Shown: positions 39,701 through 50,460 of the stretch, piece by piece
How the letters are laid out: each line of letters begins with the position of its first letter
How positions within the stretch are numbered: position 1 is the first letter of the stretch
Source: Rhynchonema sp. JSB1_4
Taxonomy: Eukaryota > Nematoda > Chromadorea > Monhysterida > Xyalidae
Length of the DNA stretch: 64,000 bases
Assembly (NCBI GenBank): GCA_030248065.1
Contig: JASAMV010003338.1
Span: forward strand, 48,320-112,319
Direction of reading: 5' to 3'
Notes under the pieces: generated by a model
The model's input: the letters and a program-made list of their open reading frames with translations, nothing else
Told to the model about the DNA's origin: nothing
Databases searched by the model: none
Program-made: the position numbers and the translations under genes

Positions 39701-40529
39701 CCGAGTCGGCCAACCCGGCCCGATTGACTGACACCAGTGTAGTTCCTGGTCCGGAGGGGGAACACGCGGTACCCCCCTTTCTTTCGGAGGGGGAACGGGA
39801 ACAGATGTATCCACCTGGGGGGAAGCGGGGGGAGGGACCCGGAAGGGGGGGAGGACCCAAATTTGGAGAAGTCATTTTTTGAGGTCGAAAATTTGGCTCA
39901 TTTTTGCCCCTTTTAGGAAAAAATCTCAATAAAAAGGGTATTTGGCGATTTTTGACGACATTGACCTAAAAATCACTCATTTTATGCCTAAAAATGCCTA
40001 TTTTAGGTCAAAATTTGCCTGTTTTAGGTAACAATTGGGGGAGCAGACGTAGGGGGAACAGTGGGGCTGGGGCAGGCGTACCACGGAGGGGGAACAGACG
40101 TACCCGAGGGGGACCCCCTCCCCCCCCCCCCAGGAGCTACACTGCACTGACTCTGACTGACACCTCTGGCGTTCAGCCGGTCGGTTCAGCCCGATCCCCT
40201 AAGGCCGGTTGCTCGCCGGCTCGTAAACCGAGCCGAGCCGGAGTTGAAATTAAAGAAGCAACGCGGAAGCAGCGCAGCGCAATGTATCGTCAACTCACGT
40301 CTTTCGCTAATATTCCATCGACATATTGTTGCACCTCCTTGACCACCGCCTGCGTTTCGCCCTCAGAGTCAAGAAAAGCAAGCTCGGACTCCTTCGCAAT
40401 ACCGCCAGCCTGCCGAGAATCATCACCACCATTTGCCGCGTGACCCATAATTTCTTGCACAGGAACCATTGTCAATTTGGATTCTTCAATTAGCGAATGC
40501 AGCTTCCGGTCCTGGCTTTTTGAAGGCAT
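33743..40529 (-). CDS. Coiled-coil protein with SKA1-like C-terminal domain
   Basis: Twelve exons join without a phase break: 40299-40529, 38918-39155, 37934-38027, 37571-37735, 37288-37445, 36956-37092, 36650-36760, 36035-36164, 35482-35596, 35104-35326, 34237-34348, 33743-33885, giving about 618 residues. The first 190 residues are helical and charged. The middle is Ser/Thr/Pro-rich and probably disordered. The C-terminus PFTVSEYDRLSS ... RVRLSHSQLNAAVDVLN, followed by a short strand-helix block (ALLFGTALVDAGKFSKTV), matches the pattern of the SKA1 microtubule-binding winged helix at the kinetochore. SKA1 is usually about 255 residues, so either the middle is an expansion or two genes are joined. 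Function is inferred only from the last 85 residues. Confidence 0.55.
38130..38800. repeat. Poly-A/T-rich GGAAAAAACGG-type repeats
   Basis: Intron 2 of the SKA1-like gene contains repeated AAAAACGTTTTTTTC and GAAAAAACCGGG-like blocks that resemble the 10030-10460 region. Possibly an old element; boundaries not found. Confidence 0.4.
39241..39734. mobile_element. Partial B-like and F-like element remnants
   Basis: 39241-39460 carries GGGTATC units and a GGCAAAAATGTGTGTTTTTC module like family B; 39463-39734 is GGGCCGGGC-rich like family F. They lie in intron 1 of the SKA1-like gene and precede a family D copy. Confidence 0.5.
39735..40144 (+). mobile_element. hAT-like MITE, family D, GTACGTCTG subtype
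   Basis: Left terminus CAGTGTAGTTCCTGG, right terminus CAGGAGCTACACTG. The interior has GTACCC/GGGGGAACAG units of the same subtype as the copy at 41454. No exact 8-bp duplication remains at the flanks. It is inserted in F-like sequence. Confidence 0.75.
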
Positions 40530-41012
40530 TGTGATGGCGTTCCGTTATCTGAGCTGCTGGCAGGCAATTAAAAATTGTTACCAATACCAAATCAAACTTT
40601 TGTCCAATTGCAAACCCCTCCCCCCCCGCCCCCACCTCCCCCGCCCATTTCCCATCCCATCACGTCACGACCACAACCACATCATAGTCATCCACCATCA
40701 GAGGTCGCAATCGGGCCGGCCCGAGGTCGGGCCGGGCCGGGCCGCGATTTTGGGCTTTTGGCTCGGGCCGGGCCGGGCCGGAGATTTGGAGGGTCGGGCC
40801 GGGCCGGGCCGGGCACCCCGGCCCGAAGCTTCTGAAGTGACTTATTTTACTGAAAAAGTAGGGGTTTTTTGGTCAAAAATACTAAAATTTCTGACGGATT
40901 TGGCAAGTAAGTGATCAGTATTGTCCAGTGGTGTGGCTACCCAGGCGTGCAATCAGCCTACTGTACCACCAGAAAGGTCTGCAACTGCAATCAACCTACC
41001 TATTGTACCGGC

Positions 41013-41871
41013 CAGTGGTGTCGTTGGGAAATCAAAAAGTCAGGATACCGGATACCCAAAATCCAAAATTTTCGGATACCGGATACCCAAAATGAAAAAT
41101 CTCGGATACCAGGGGGGGGGGGGTTGCTCCCTAAAATAAAAAATCTCGGATACCCAGGGGGGGGTTGTTCAAAAAAGGTCAGTTTTTTTAGTGGAAAATT
41201 GAGCAAAATCGGTGTTGAAAGCTTAAAAAATGGTCATTTGGGGGGCTATGCTTGCGCCAGCAAGCGATTTTGAGCATTTTGGAGGTAAAAATGGGCGATT
41301 TTTACGGTTTTCGGAAAAATTTTAGGGCAGGATACCCCTGGACAAAAAGTCAGGATACCGGATACCCCTGGGTGAAAAAATCAAGATACCGGATACCGGA
41401 TACTAGGGGGGGTAACCCCCCCTCCCTTCCCCCCCCCACGACACCCCTGGTGGCAGTGTAGTTCCTGGGGGGGGAGGGGGGGGGTCCCCCCCCCTCGGGT
41501 ACGTCTGTTCCCCCTCCGAGGTACGCCTGCCCCACTGTTCCCCCTCCGGGTACGTCTGCTCCCCCCAATTTTTTCCTAAAATGGGCAAATTTAGGCCTAA
41601 AATAGGCATTTTTAGGCCAAAAATAGGTAAACTTTAGGTGAAACCTCCAAAAAAACGCCAAAATACCCTTTTTATAGGGGATTTTTCGCAAAAGAAGGCA
41701 AAAATAGTCCAATTTTTCGACCTCAAAAAATGACTTTTTTCCGCCCCCCCCCCCAAATTGGGACTTCCCCCCCCCCCCCCCCCCCCCCAGGTAGGTACGT
41801 CTGTTCCCCCTCCGAAAATAGTGGAGGGTACGTCTGTTCCCCCTCCGGACCAGGAACTACACTGACCACTG
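41013..41871 (-). mobile_element. hAT-like family A, copy 3, nested in C
   Basis: Left end CAGTGGTGTCGTTGGG, right end CCACTG, flanked by GTACCGGC at 41005-41012 and 41872-41879. In reverse orientation to copies 1 and 2. A family D element splits its right terminus. Confidence 0.87.
41454..41864 (+). mobile_element. hAT-like family D, nested in A copy 3
   Basis: Complete termini CAGTGTAGTTCCTGG and complement. Interior of the GTACGTCTGTTCCCCC subtype with long C and G runs. It lies within the last bases of the A element; the target duplication around it is imperfect, which may reflect slippage in the adjoining C-runs. Confidence 0.83.
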
Positions 41872-42084
41872 GTACCGGCCGAGCTTGGGGGGGAACAAAA
41901 TTTTTTATGTCTAAATTTAGATGAAAATGTGCTCCAAAACCCTCGCGATTTTTCGATTATTTGGAGTGAAAAATATCGATCTTATACCATTGAGCCAAAA
42001 ATAGCAACCTACTGTACCAGCCGGGGGGCGGTGACCTACCTACCTACTGTACCAGGATGGCGCGTCATCTACCTTACCCACCTA

Positions 42085-42497
42085 CCGTATTGTCGGAAAT
42101 AGAACCCCCCCATTAATTGAACCCCCCCCCTAAATGGCTCGAAATCAAAAATAGAACCCCCCCCATTAATTGACCCCCCCCATTAATAGAGCCCCACCCC
42201 AACCTTCACCGTACCACAGATTAGTGGTATGGTAGGGCAGTGTTGTTGCGTCAAACGTTGTTTAAGCTTGCGTACACAACAGAATACACCTTTTTAAGCA
42301 CAACTGCCGCTGTTGAAGTTAGAAAATACCGAAAACAAGCCATTTTTATGGGCATTATTAACAATGATTTTTTTCGTCGGGGGGCCAAATGAAAAATATA
42401 ACCCCCCCAATAATTGACCCCCCCCCCATAAATTGAACCCCCCAAAATGACCCCAGTGAAAAAATAGACCCCCCGGGTTCTATTTCCGACAATACGG
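42085..42497 (+). mobile_element. TA-target MITE family E, nested in C
   Basis: Perfect inverted ends CCGTATTGTCGGAAATAGAA flanked by TA on each side (42083-42084, 42498-42499). Interior has C-runs and ATTAATTGACCCCC units. Tc1/mariner-type target. A second E copy lies within 12584-13140. Confidence 0.85.
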
Positions 42498-42911
42498 TAC
42501 CTACTGTATACCTAGGGGGGACCCCCACCACCCAGCCACCATTGGTATTGTCTATCTGGCGACTTTTTCATGGAAAACAATGAATTTTCAACCAAAAAAA
42601 ACACAGATTCAAAAATCGCAAAAAATTGTGACAAAAATTGGGTTAAAATCTGAGCCAAAAATTCGGGCCGGGCTGGGCCGGGCCGGGCCGGAGATTTGGG
42701 TGTTCGGGCCGGCCGGGCCGGAGATTTGGGGGTACGGGTCGGGCCGGGCCGGGCCGGGCCGGAGATTTGGGGGCTCGGGCCGGGCCGGGCCGGCCAAACC
42801 CGGCCCGATTGCGACCTCTCTGTCCACCATTCAGAAAAAGAAGCATTAAAATTTCGCACAAAATTTCTTTGGCCAATAGTTTTCGCGCCAAATAAATTTG
42901 AATTTCCAGCG

Positions 42912-43061
42912 ATGGAGGATGCTAAAAAAGTGGTAAAAGAGGCAAAAAAATCCTTGTCTCGGGCTGACATACGTGAGCTCAAGTTCAAAATCTCAATTTC
43001 ACTCGGATTCTCATTCTTTATAGTTGCTTGGCTCTTGAAAACCTTACGTCGAGAAAGGTGA
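42912..43061 (+). CDS. Small single-pass membrane protein, 49 residues
   Basis: Starts MEDAKKVVKEAKKSLSRA, then one hydrophobic segment (about residues 29-43, ISISLGFSFFIVAWL) and a basic tail KTLRRER. The start lies just after a pyrimidine-rich AG (GAATTTCCAG), so the transcript may be trans-spliced there. The family is not recognised; size and layout would fit a small mitochondrial or ER membrane protein. It could be a first exon if AAAG/GTGACC at the end is a splice donor. Confidence 0.5.
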   Translation: MEDAKKVVKEAKKSLSRADIRELKFKISISLGFSFFIVAWLLKTLRRER

Positions 43062-43163
43062 CCCGATCCGATTTCAAAAACATTTCATTCAGTGAAAAGG
43101 ATCATGGACACACATGACGAGATATTCAATAGCACCAGATGAAATTCACAAATTCAACATGTG

Positions 43164-43702
43164 CTACGAAATTGATTGTCCTGATCGTTTTTGTCGTTGG
43201 TAGGCCCAAACAGTGTCAATGCCGGTGCCGAATATCTGTCGAATACACCATTTCTCGGTGTCGTCTTGATCATCAGGCAACGGATGTCGACAAGCCAACA
43301 AATGCGCGATGTTTCGATGAGCATCGAGCTTGCACACCAGCGATCGCATCTGAAACTGTGTGTAAGTTAGCAAAATTGACCAATCACGAGAAGCCATCAT
43401 TTGCGCGAACCACAAAACCGACCATGTCCATATTTTCGGTGCCGAAGAACACCAGTCCTTGATACGCAGCGAGATCAGCCTGAGCGATGGTTGAAAGTCA
43501 AACTCAGCAAATATGACGCATTGTGCATCTATGCATGCTGGTGTGACACTAAATGGGTGTGCACCTTCCACATATCCTGTCGATAGAATCGATTCAAGTG
43601 CTTCGATCCAGCCATCAACGCCCTCGTCCTCGCATAAGCCACCAGAACGGCGTTCAACTCGAGGCCGTCGCATCGCTGGCCTGTCGCCTGAGTGATGGCC
43701 AT
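43164..43702 (-). CDS. Unknown 130-residue protein
   Basis: Three exons, all phase 0: 43565-43702, 43411-43479, 43164-43349. The start at 43702 follows TTCATTCACAG, a strong acceptor-like site. The N-terminal half is helical (LNAVLVAYARTRALMAG), the C-terminus ends WAYQRQKRSGQSIS. No signal peptide or clear membrane span and no domain recognised. Converges with the small gene at 42912-43061, leaving 102 bp between stops. Confidence 0.6.
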
Positions 43703-45131
43703 CGCCTGTGAATGAAAGTAGCAGATTGATTAAATGGACAGTCACTGACATGATTGCGACCCTTGGTCATTCACCACGAATATTCGCCCCACAAAGTGAG
43801 TACAGAGGATAAACCAGGCTAGTCTGGGAACCGATTATGTTACCATGTGGACCAGGTAAGCTTTATCCACCGTTTTCTATTTACCCCACCCCCGACCGCA
43901 AACAATCATCTGAGCAGCCCATACGTCGTGGTTTCAAACCATTTGGTTCTTACAAAACTGTGCTTTTGACTTAGCATCTGTATACGCCCGGTATTTTACG
44001 GGCCGCTCAACTTTCGATTTTATCCACAACTTCAGTGCTCTTTTTATGACGTCTGGAAAAGCGTGTGTGCTCAAAAGAATGTGTGCTGTTGCTGTTGCCT
44101 TGGATGTTTTTGTGACAGGTTGGCAACTGCGAGATACGCGCAAGACGAGACGCACATATTCAGTAACAAACTTGTCAAAATGTGTTGCTGGCTCTTTATT
44201 GCATTTGGCTCAGAAAAACTATGCAGACAAAAGGCCAAATTAACGTGAGAGAAAATCCATCTACAGTAGGTTCAAACTACAGAACACTTGTTTATCTCTA
44301 CGCTTCTGAAATTAAGTAACAATGAAATAACGGGTTAGTCATTCAGTAAACAAGCTCAAATAATACTTTTCAACTGAGCAATGTGCTCACAGATCAACGA
44401 GCCAAATAATGGCAATAATACTGATGAACTGACATACCGAACGACAAAAGCACGAACAAAAATAGCCGTAATTTTGGATCGGACTTGATCTTTGCAAACT
44501 GAGATAGGAGAAGTGCACAAAAAAAGTGACATCACATGGATATAAATACTGTATACTCACAATTTATTGATATTCCCGACCGACACAAAATTCATATTAA
44601 GTGGAGCTCGACTCTTGTGATCTCGATTGCGTTCGAAGCCCATACAAAATTGACTAGACAAGTTCGAAAGTAACCAGGGAATAAAATAGGCATGAAAAGG
44701 GCTGAAAGAAAAAATCCCCGGCAATAAATGACACGTTAAACAAAAAATGAAAGAGATGGAATCAAGAATGATGGATGTCACGATTGTATATGGCTTGTGT
44801 ACATAACTCCCCCGTTGCACAATCGACATTTCATAACAAAATATTGCACATGTAGAGCGAAATGGCACATAACAATGATGACTAGCATAAACGGTATAGC
44901 GTTGTGGAAATAAAGAGCCAATGTTTAGGTATAGCACACCGGTAGAGACACGAAATGGTAGATTCAATGGCGGGCATCGTTCCAAACTTGAGCCATATTA
45001 TTGTGTATTATACGTCATCTGGTCTCATACGGCACTGGGCACTCACCTTGTGAGTCGCAGCCCGTGGGAGTGGGATTGTGATTCCCGTTCGGTCAAGCAA
45101 GAACGACGAACCCAAATAAAATACATGGGTA
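43703..45131. other. Intergenic region, no gene recognised
   Basis: Between the unknown 130-residue gene and the XPR1 3' end. Contains only short open frames without splice or domain support; AT-rich around 44200-44700. Confidence 0.35.
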
Positions 45132-45388
45132 CAGTAAATTTCCAAATTCGCTGCCGCACAGTAAAGTATTATACATACGCCCCATAGTTAATGTCAGGCC
45201 CTAAACCCGAAAATCAACTTGTGAAACATTCGGACAGTCAACGCACACGCAGACGCAGCTGCTTGCCAACCAGCCAGGCAGCTGCGCACAATGTTTCAGA
45301 ACCGCGTACGGTTAGCGTTCGGGTTTATAACTTGAGATTAACCATGGGACGTACTTTACTGTGCGGCAGCGCATTTGGAAATTTACTA
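45132..45388 (+). mobile_element. 257-bp foldback MITE, family K/L, copy 1
   Basis: Ends CAGTAAATTTCCAAATTCG and TTTGGAAATTTACT-type complement with TA on both sides. Size and termini match the 258-bp element at 56263-56520. Lies just downstream of the XPR1 stop. Confidence 0.8.
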
Positions 45389-45433
45389 TACGCACCTTGA
45401 TCAATGAATGACAACCAAACAGAGTGGCAGTGA

Positions 45434-48400
45434 TCATGTTTCAACGGCGGTGGGCATGATCAGCCCGGCCTCATCATCGCCTTCGTCCGATTGCGTGTCC
45501 TGTTCGGCGCGTTGGAAGTCCTGCCGTGACGGGTGCTGTGCAGCTGGCAACAAACTCAACTCGGTCTCCTCCTCATCCAACGGACCAGGCGATGTTTTGG
45601 CGCTCCTCAGTGGTGGCGACGTGGTCGAACTCTGTTGTTGTTGGTCGGCGGTGTGTTTGCGCAGTTGGAACATCGACGCCAGTTTGTTGCCCATCGACAC
45701 TTTCCTGCCAGCGCCAGCGTCAGTCTGATGTGTTTGTGCTTGTGGTCTGACCTGCGCAGCACGTCGTTTGCGCAGCAGCAATGCCGCAGCGCCCTGCTGG
45801 TCGGCATTGAGTTTGTCCTCCAACTGTTTACCGCGATGGGTCACACCATCGTCATCATCCATTCGATCCAACAACATCTCCAAATCGCCCTTCTTGATCG
45901 GTTTGAGCGAAATGTCCCTGACGGCACGGAATTGACCGCAGTTGTTGATGTGCTCGTTCTCCAGCCGCAGATAGTTCCAGATGAATCGGCGCCAACATTC
46001 GCACAGTGACGTCACGCACAACATGATGTCGGCGTGTTCGTTCCAGACGTCGCCAAGCGACACGTTCAGCACCCAGCCCAGCCGTAGCACGAAATCGTTG
46101 CCGATCGAAAAGTAGTACTTCCATTTCGAGCCGTAGATGAGTTCGTCGCGCAGCAGGGGCACTTGTGAACGCGGGTCCATCAACGACCAGTCCATCCAGA
46201 CATCCCACATGAATGTGTAGGTGAATGAGATGATGTAGGACATGACCCAGAGGTAGAAGAACGGGCTGTCCACATTTGACTGGCCCATCGCCGTCTTGTA
46301 GTACGAATTCGCGACGCCGAATGCCACCACCATGTACGACGTCGAGTACTTGCCGGCGTTGACCAGATGCGGGTGCACGTGACCCGTGTCGCGGTAACGA
46401 CGTAGGCACTGCAAACGGACACAACAACGTAATGTTAAGCATACTGCCACAATAGTTATTAATGTTGGCTTTGGCTTAGCTCAAACAGAGTACAGACTGC
46501 GTTTTCACTATAAAAGTCATGCGTGATGTGCAGGATTCAATGGCCATCAACTGTTTGTTATCATGCCCATTGCACAAAATTCTATGGCCATCAACTCTTT
46601 GTTATCATACCCATTCTGTCATCACCAATTTCAATTTTGCCTGTGGCGCGCCAACCTGCAAAAACCGGACGGTTGCGGGAATAAGACTGACGAGCGGACG
46701 AACACCCCAGACATTCGAGAAACACACGTCCTTCCCGGTCTCAAAGTCAACGCCGAATCTGTTGCGTTCGGGTGCCGTATAATTGCCATCAATCATTGTC
46801 GGCACCAGTTGGTAGGGCGACAGCGTGCTCCAACTGAACTCCAACGTGTAGAAGCACACAAAGTACTCCATGTCAAGAAAAAAGGTCACCAGCGAATTCA
46901 TCTGGTCGCCCAGCCAGAAATCGGCGAACGTCACACGATGGAACGGGGCTGCAACAGGACTGACTGATGATGGTCTGGACCACCGTTGGTCACAATGGGC
47001 GGCTAATTGAAGCTGAGTCGTTTTTTCTTCAAGATAACTATTTGCTGCAAGTACGATTCTTACACACTGTTTCACAACTCAGTGGTTGATGTGAGATACT
47101 GCGGTCGACTTGGGAGACTATGACTGTCTGCAGAAACGTGTATCTTCAAGGTATCTCACTTGGTCTTTAACACTGATGTTTCATATAACTCTTAGCGATG
47201 CATAACTAATGCTTCGCACGCTTGAAAATTAATCGAACTATAAATCTAAACCAACCAGTGAAACACTGGAGGATATGTTTAATGAACCAATATCGACTGG
47301 ACCGATGCATCATGCTGTCGGGTGTTTTGAGCGGTTGAATGAGCCAAATCAGACAGAACGCCATCAGACACAGCGGGAAGATGAATTGTGACACGCCGAA
47401 GCCCATCACTGGGATGTACAAGTAGCTGAAACATCATGAACGTTAGAGCATGACGCTTGAGCGGTCGTTCGGTGCCACATTAATGATCTAAGCGGCGTAA
47501 CGGATGTGGCAAATATTATTTTGTGTACGGTCCCTGCTGTCACTTATCAATTCCTTTCAGCATGACCACACAGAAAGTCCAGGCTGTGTGTGGTGTGCCC
47601 ACAGCCCGGACCTGGTGTGACGTTGCACCACTTTTACAATTACAGACAGGCACACGTGCAACTGTGCTAGAATCGTTTCTGTATAATAGATTTGGTCACG
47701 TGAACGTATGAGTTGTTTAGGTCGAGGATTTTTTTAAAAAAAAAGTCTCCCTAGTGGTGATACTGATTTCGACCAGTGTAAGCGTTGTCTATTTACCTAT
47801 TATATTGTAGGTGTCTGGGAACGGCTTTTACCCTGGTCAAAATCAGTGACGTGAATGCAATGAAACATCACCAACCCGAGCACGCAGAGCGCCCAAATGA
47901 CGCAGAACAGCGAGGCGACTTCCATCAATGATTGGTAGGTGAGATGATTGCGGGGGTCGATCTCGAATATGAGCACATGATTGACACCGTGCATCTGCCA
48001 ACCGTACACGTTCAGACCCATGAACCAGATGTTGACGAACAGAATGAAGAAACCGCGGAATAGACGCACGCCGACCTGCAGATAGAAATAGATTGTCAAT
48101 TAGGTGTTAGATTGTCAATTCTTGTGCCTCCGTTTTGAATGTTAGCGGGCATTCTGATTGCCAAAGAATGGTCTTCACATAACACACATTTTGTACCTCG
48201 GTGCGGTAGCACAGCAGTGCCTTGATTCATTTTAATTTGATGCTACACTTGCACTGCACCCCCTTGGACCCCCACCCCTAATCCAAAAAGTGAAGCAATA
48301 CAGCACACCGTAACACAATGACCGGCAGCAACGAAACGTCACCTCGTCTTGGGGTTGAGATAAAATTCAAGTTCAACCACACGTCCGCCTGAGAGCTACC

Positions 48401-49950
48401 CCGGATCGACGTTGATCAAATTGCAGCGACGTACCCATTTTGGTTCGCCCGGTCGGCTGCGTTGTTCGGATGCAAGGAAGGCGACAATGATTGTGCCGAG
48501 AATGACGAAACATCCAGTGAAGAATCCCAATCTGAATGTGGTCCAGGCCGATTGTTGTTCGCTCAATGGCGGTACACGCAGACGTTTCATGGCTGCCTGC
48601 AATGTGCATGCGGAATGTTTCAGTTACGTTAGGCGTTTGATCATTCAATTTCTTTGCTTGTTCGCGCACCAGTAATATTCTGAATTTATCACCCAACTGC
48701 GTTGAAACATCAAACCTGTCGATCGCCTTTCTCAATCTTTTCAATGACGATTTTCTCGGTTCGTTCAATCAACGGTTCGATCTCCTTGTCTTGGACGAAA
48801 TTCGATTTGTCAACTTTCGACACGAAATACTCGGAGCCGCGTTTGTTGCCGTACAGCTTGTCGTGTTTCTTGAGAATTTTTCGGAAACCCGTTCTGTTCA
48901 TCACCTGAAAATGACTACGAGTGGGAACTTTCGAAACGAAAAAATACAAACAAGCATTTGTCAGGCAAACTTGACCAACCTGATAGCGTTGAAGCAGCGT
49001 CAGACTGAGGTAGAATTCCTGATAGACAAACTTGAGCTGATTGAGCGTTTTGGTGCGCTGCTTTTCGGCCACCTTGTGCGAACTCCGACCCAATGGCATC
49101 ATCATCATCAGGCCACCGCTCTTCGCCTGCTTCTCCTGCAAATAGACAATGTCCGATACTGAACTCGTATCGGATCTGCTTTGGTCACGTGCGATGAATT
49201 ACGAAAATTGGAGATTTATTTCATGCACGCGGTCTTCAAGTCTTATATCACTCAATGTTAGTTAATGAGGCGAGTTGATAACTCAATATGCATTTGAGCG
49301 TGTTCGATGTGATGACACATTCGGCCTGACTGACAAGCTGATGTTTCACGATTACAACGGCCAACCTTTATGACGGCTGCTGCAAATTTCTCGTACGCAT
49401 CGAGTTCACGTTGCAATTCGTGGAACTTCCTCTGTGCGTCCGCCATACGCTCGTTGAAGAACAGCTCGACTTTGCGCAGTTCGCCATTGAGCATGTTGAA
49501 GAACTTCTCATCCGCCTGCGTCATGTACCTGCAAGTTCGAACCAGTGGGCGCGATCACAACCAGACTGATATATAAACAGCGAACTATCATAAATTTGAA
49601 CATAATTACTGCGCGAGCGCACAAAACCAGCAGGCGTTCTGACGGTCACGCGTCGATTTGGTGCATTTCACACTGACGATGATTAGGTGCACCGCTCGTT
49701 AGCGAAAACAGGACAAACTGGGGAGCTAAATGTTCATCGAATATGTAGATGACAAGTCGGTTCTCATGGGTTGAATGTGAAACATCAACTAAACATGCAC
49801 GTACCGTTCCCTCTCCTCCTCAGTGGCTGTCTCGTCCGATGGTCTATTTGCCAGTCCTTCATACAAGAGTGACTTCAACTGTTCGTAGTCCAAATACTGT
49901 TTTCGCCATTCGGGCGTCAGTCGGGTGGATAGGTCTTCGCCGAATTTCAT
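45434..49950 (-). CDS. XPR1: Phosphate exporter XPR1 (SPX-EXS)
   Basis: Plasma-membrane phosphate exporter regulated by inositol pyrophosphates through its N-terminal SPX domain. Exons: 49805-49950, 49366-49528, 48980-49135, 48716-48904, about 48400-48596, 47876-48075, 47256-47425, 46656-46948, 45434-46408. The SPX domain starts MKFGEDLSTRLTPEWRKQY. Its helix with the basic cluster is visible (KILKKHDK). Multiple membrane helices follow, and the EXS signature is clear: FADFWLGDQMNSL, LRRYRDT, HLVNAGKYS, and NYLRLENEHINNCGQFRAVRDI. The C-terminal tail after the EXS core is long (about 130 residues), Gln/Ser-rich and acidic. The donor after exon 5 is uncertain (48400 or slightly earlier). Confidence 0.95.
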
Positions 49951-50241
49951 GTTCGAATCAGAGTGACTAATGCTTCACGCGCAGTCAAATGTATGACTAT
50001 TGTCGGATATGTTGAGCAAATCAATCGATAAATCAAGCAAATTTATGTACACAGCAGCAGCGGGTGGGGCGAGATTGCAGTTTAATATGAATGTGAATAC
50101 TGATTGCAATTTTGCGATAGTGGATAATATGACTTAGATTATCATTGTCGACTAGCTGATTAGTGTGCGTTTGGGCTGCACGGATGATTACCTAAAAGTA
50201 CACCTGGATTGTGAAACATCAACAAGAGGGAAGCAACTCAC

Positions 50242-50460
50242 GACACGGCCATCGCCACTGCCGAGATCGACCCAGGCTGAAACATCAGGCGGACAGGCGC
50301 GCACAGCTGCGAGCACATTGTCGATTTGCGTGGGCGTGGCGGGAATGTAGGGCAGACAGAATCGACGAAACGCCGGTGAGACGAACGGGACGGTGACCGC
50401 GGTCAAACCCAATGCAGCGCCACCCACCGCACCCAGCGCTATCAATGCGCCTGTTTTCAT
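50242..50460 (-). pseudogene. ATPSCKMT: ATPSCKMT/FAM173-like lysine methyltransferase, first exon only
   Basis: Family members methylate mitochondrial ATP synthase subunit c. The 73 codons start MKTGALIALGAVGGAALG, a membrane anchor, followed by PFVSPAFRRFCLPYIPATP and SAM motif I DLGSGDGRV, all diagnostic. A good donor GTGAGT ends the exon. The expected remaining 120 or so residues are not found: only 290 bp separate it from the XPR1 start, and a possible continuation at about 50193 (VIIRAAQ) soon loses resemblance. It is either a decayed gene or a partial duplicate. Confidence 0.7.

Larger units (their letters stand above)
40926..42544 (+). mobile_element. hAT-like family C, copy 2, nested in F
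   Basis: Left end CAGTGGTGTGGC, right end CCACCATTG, flanked by perfect 8-bp duplications GTATTGTC (40918-40925 and 42545-42552). Interior has the GTACAGTAGGTAGG units of copy 1 in reverse orientation. It is interrupted by an A element and an E element. Confidence 0.88.
40699..42822 (+). mobile_element. hAT-like element family F, outermost of a nested stack
   Basis: Termini CAGAGGTCGCAATCGGGCCG and complement, flanked by perfect 8-bp duplications TCCACCAT (40691-40698, 42823-42830). Own sequence is only about 500 bp of GGGCCGGGC repeats at both sides (40699-40925 and 42553-42822). The rest is a family C element carrying A, D and E. Confidence 0.88.

Noticed and set aside
40575..42988. Proline/arginine-rich open frames in the GGGCCGGGC regions
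   Set aside because: Low-complexity translation of transposon repeats in several frames at once.
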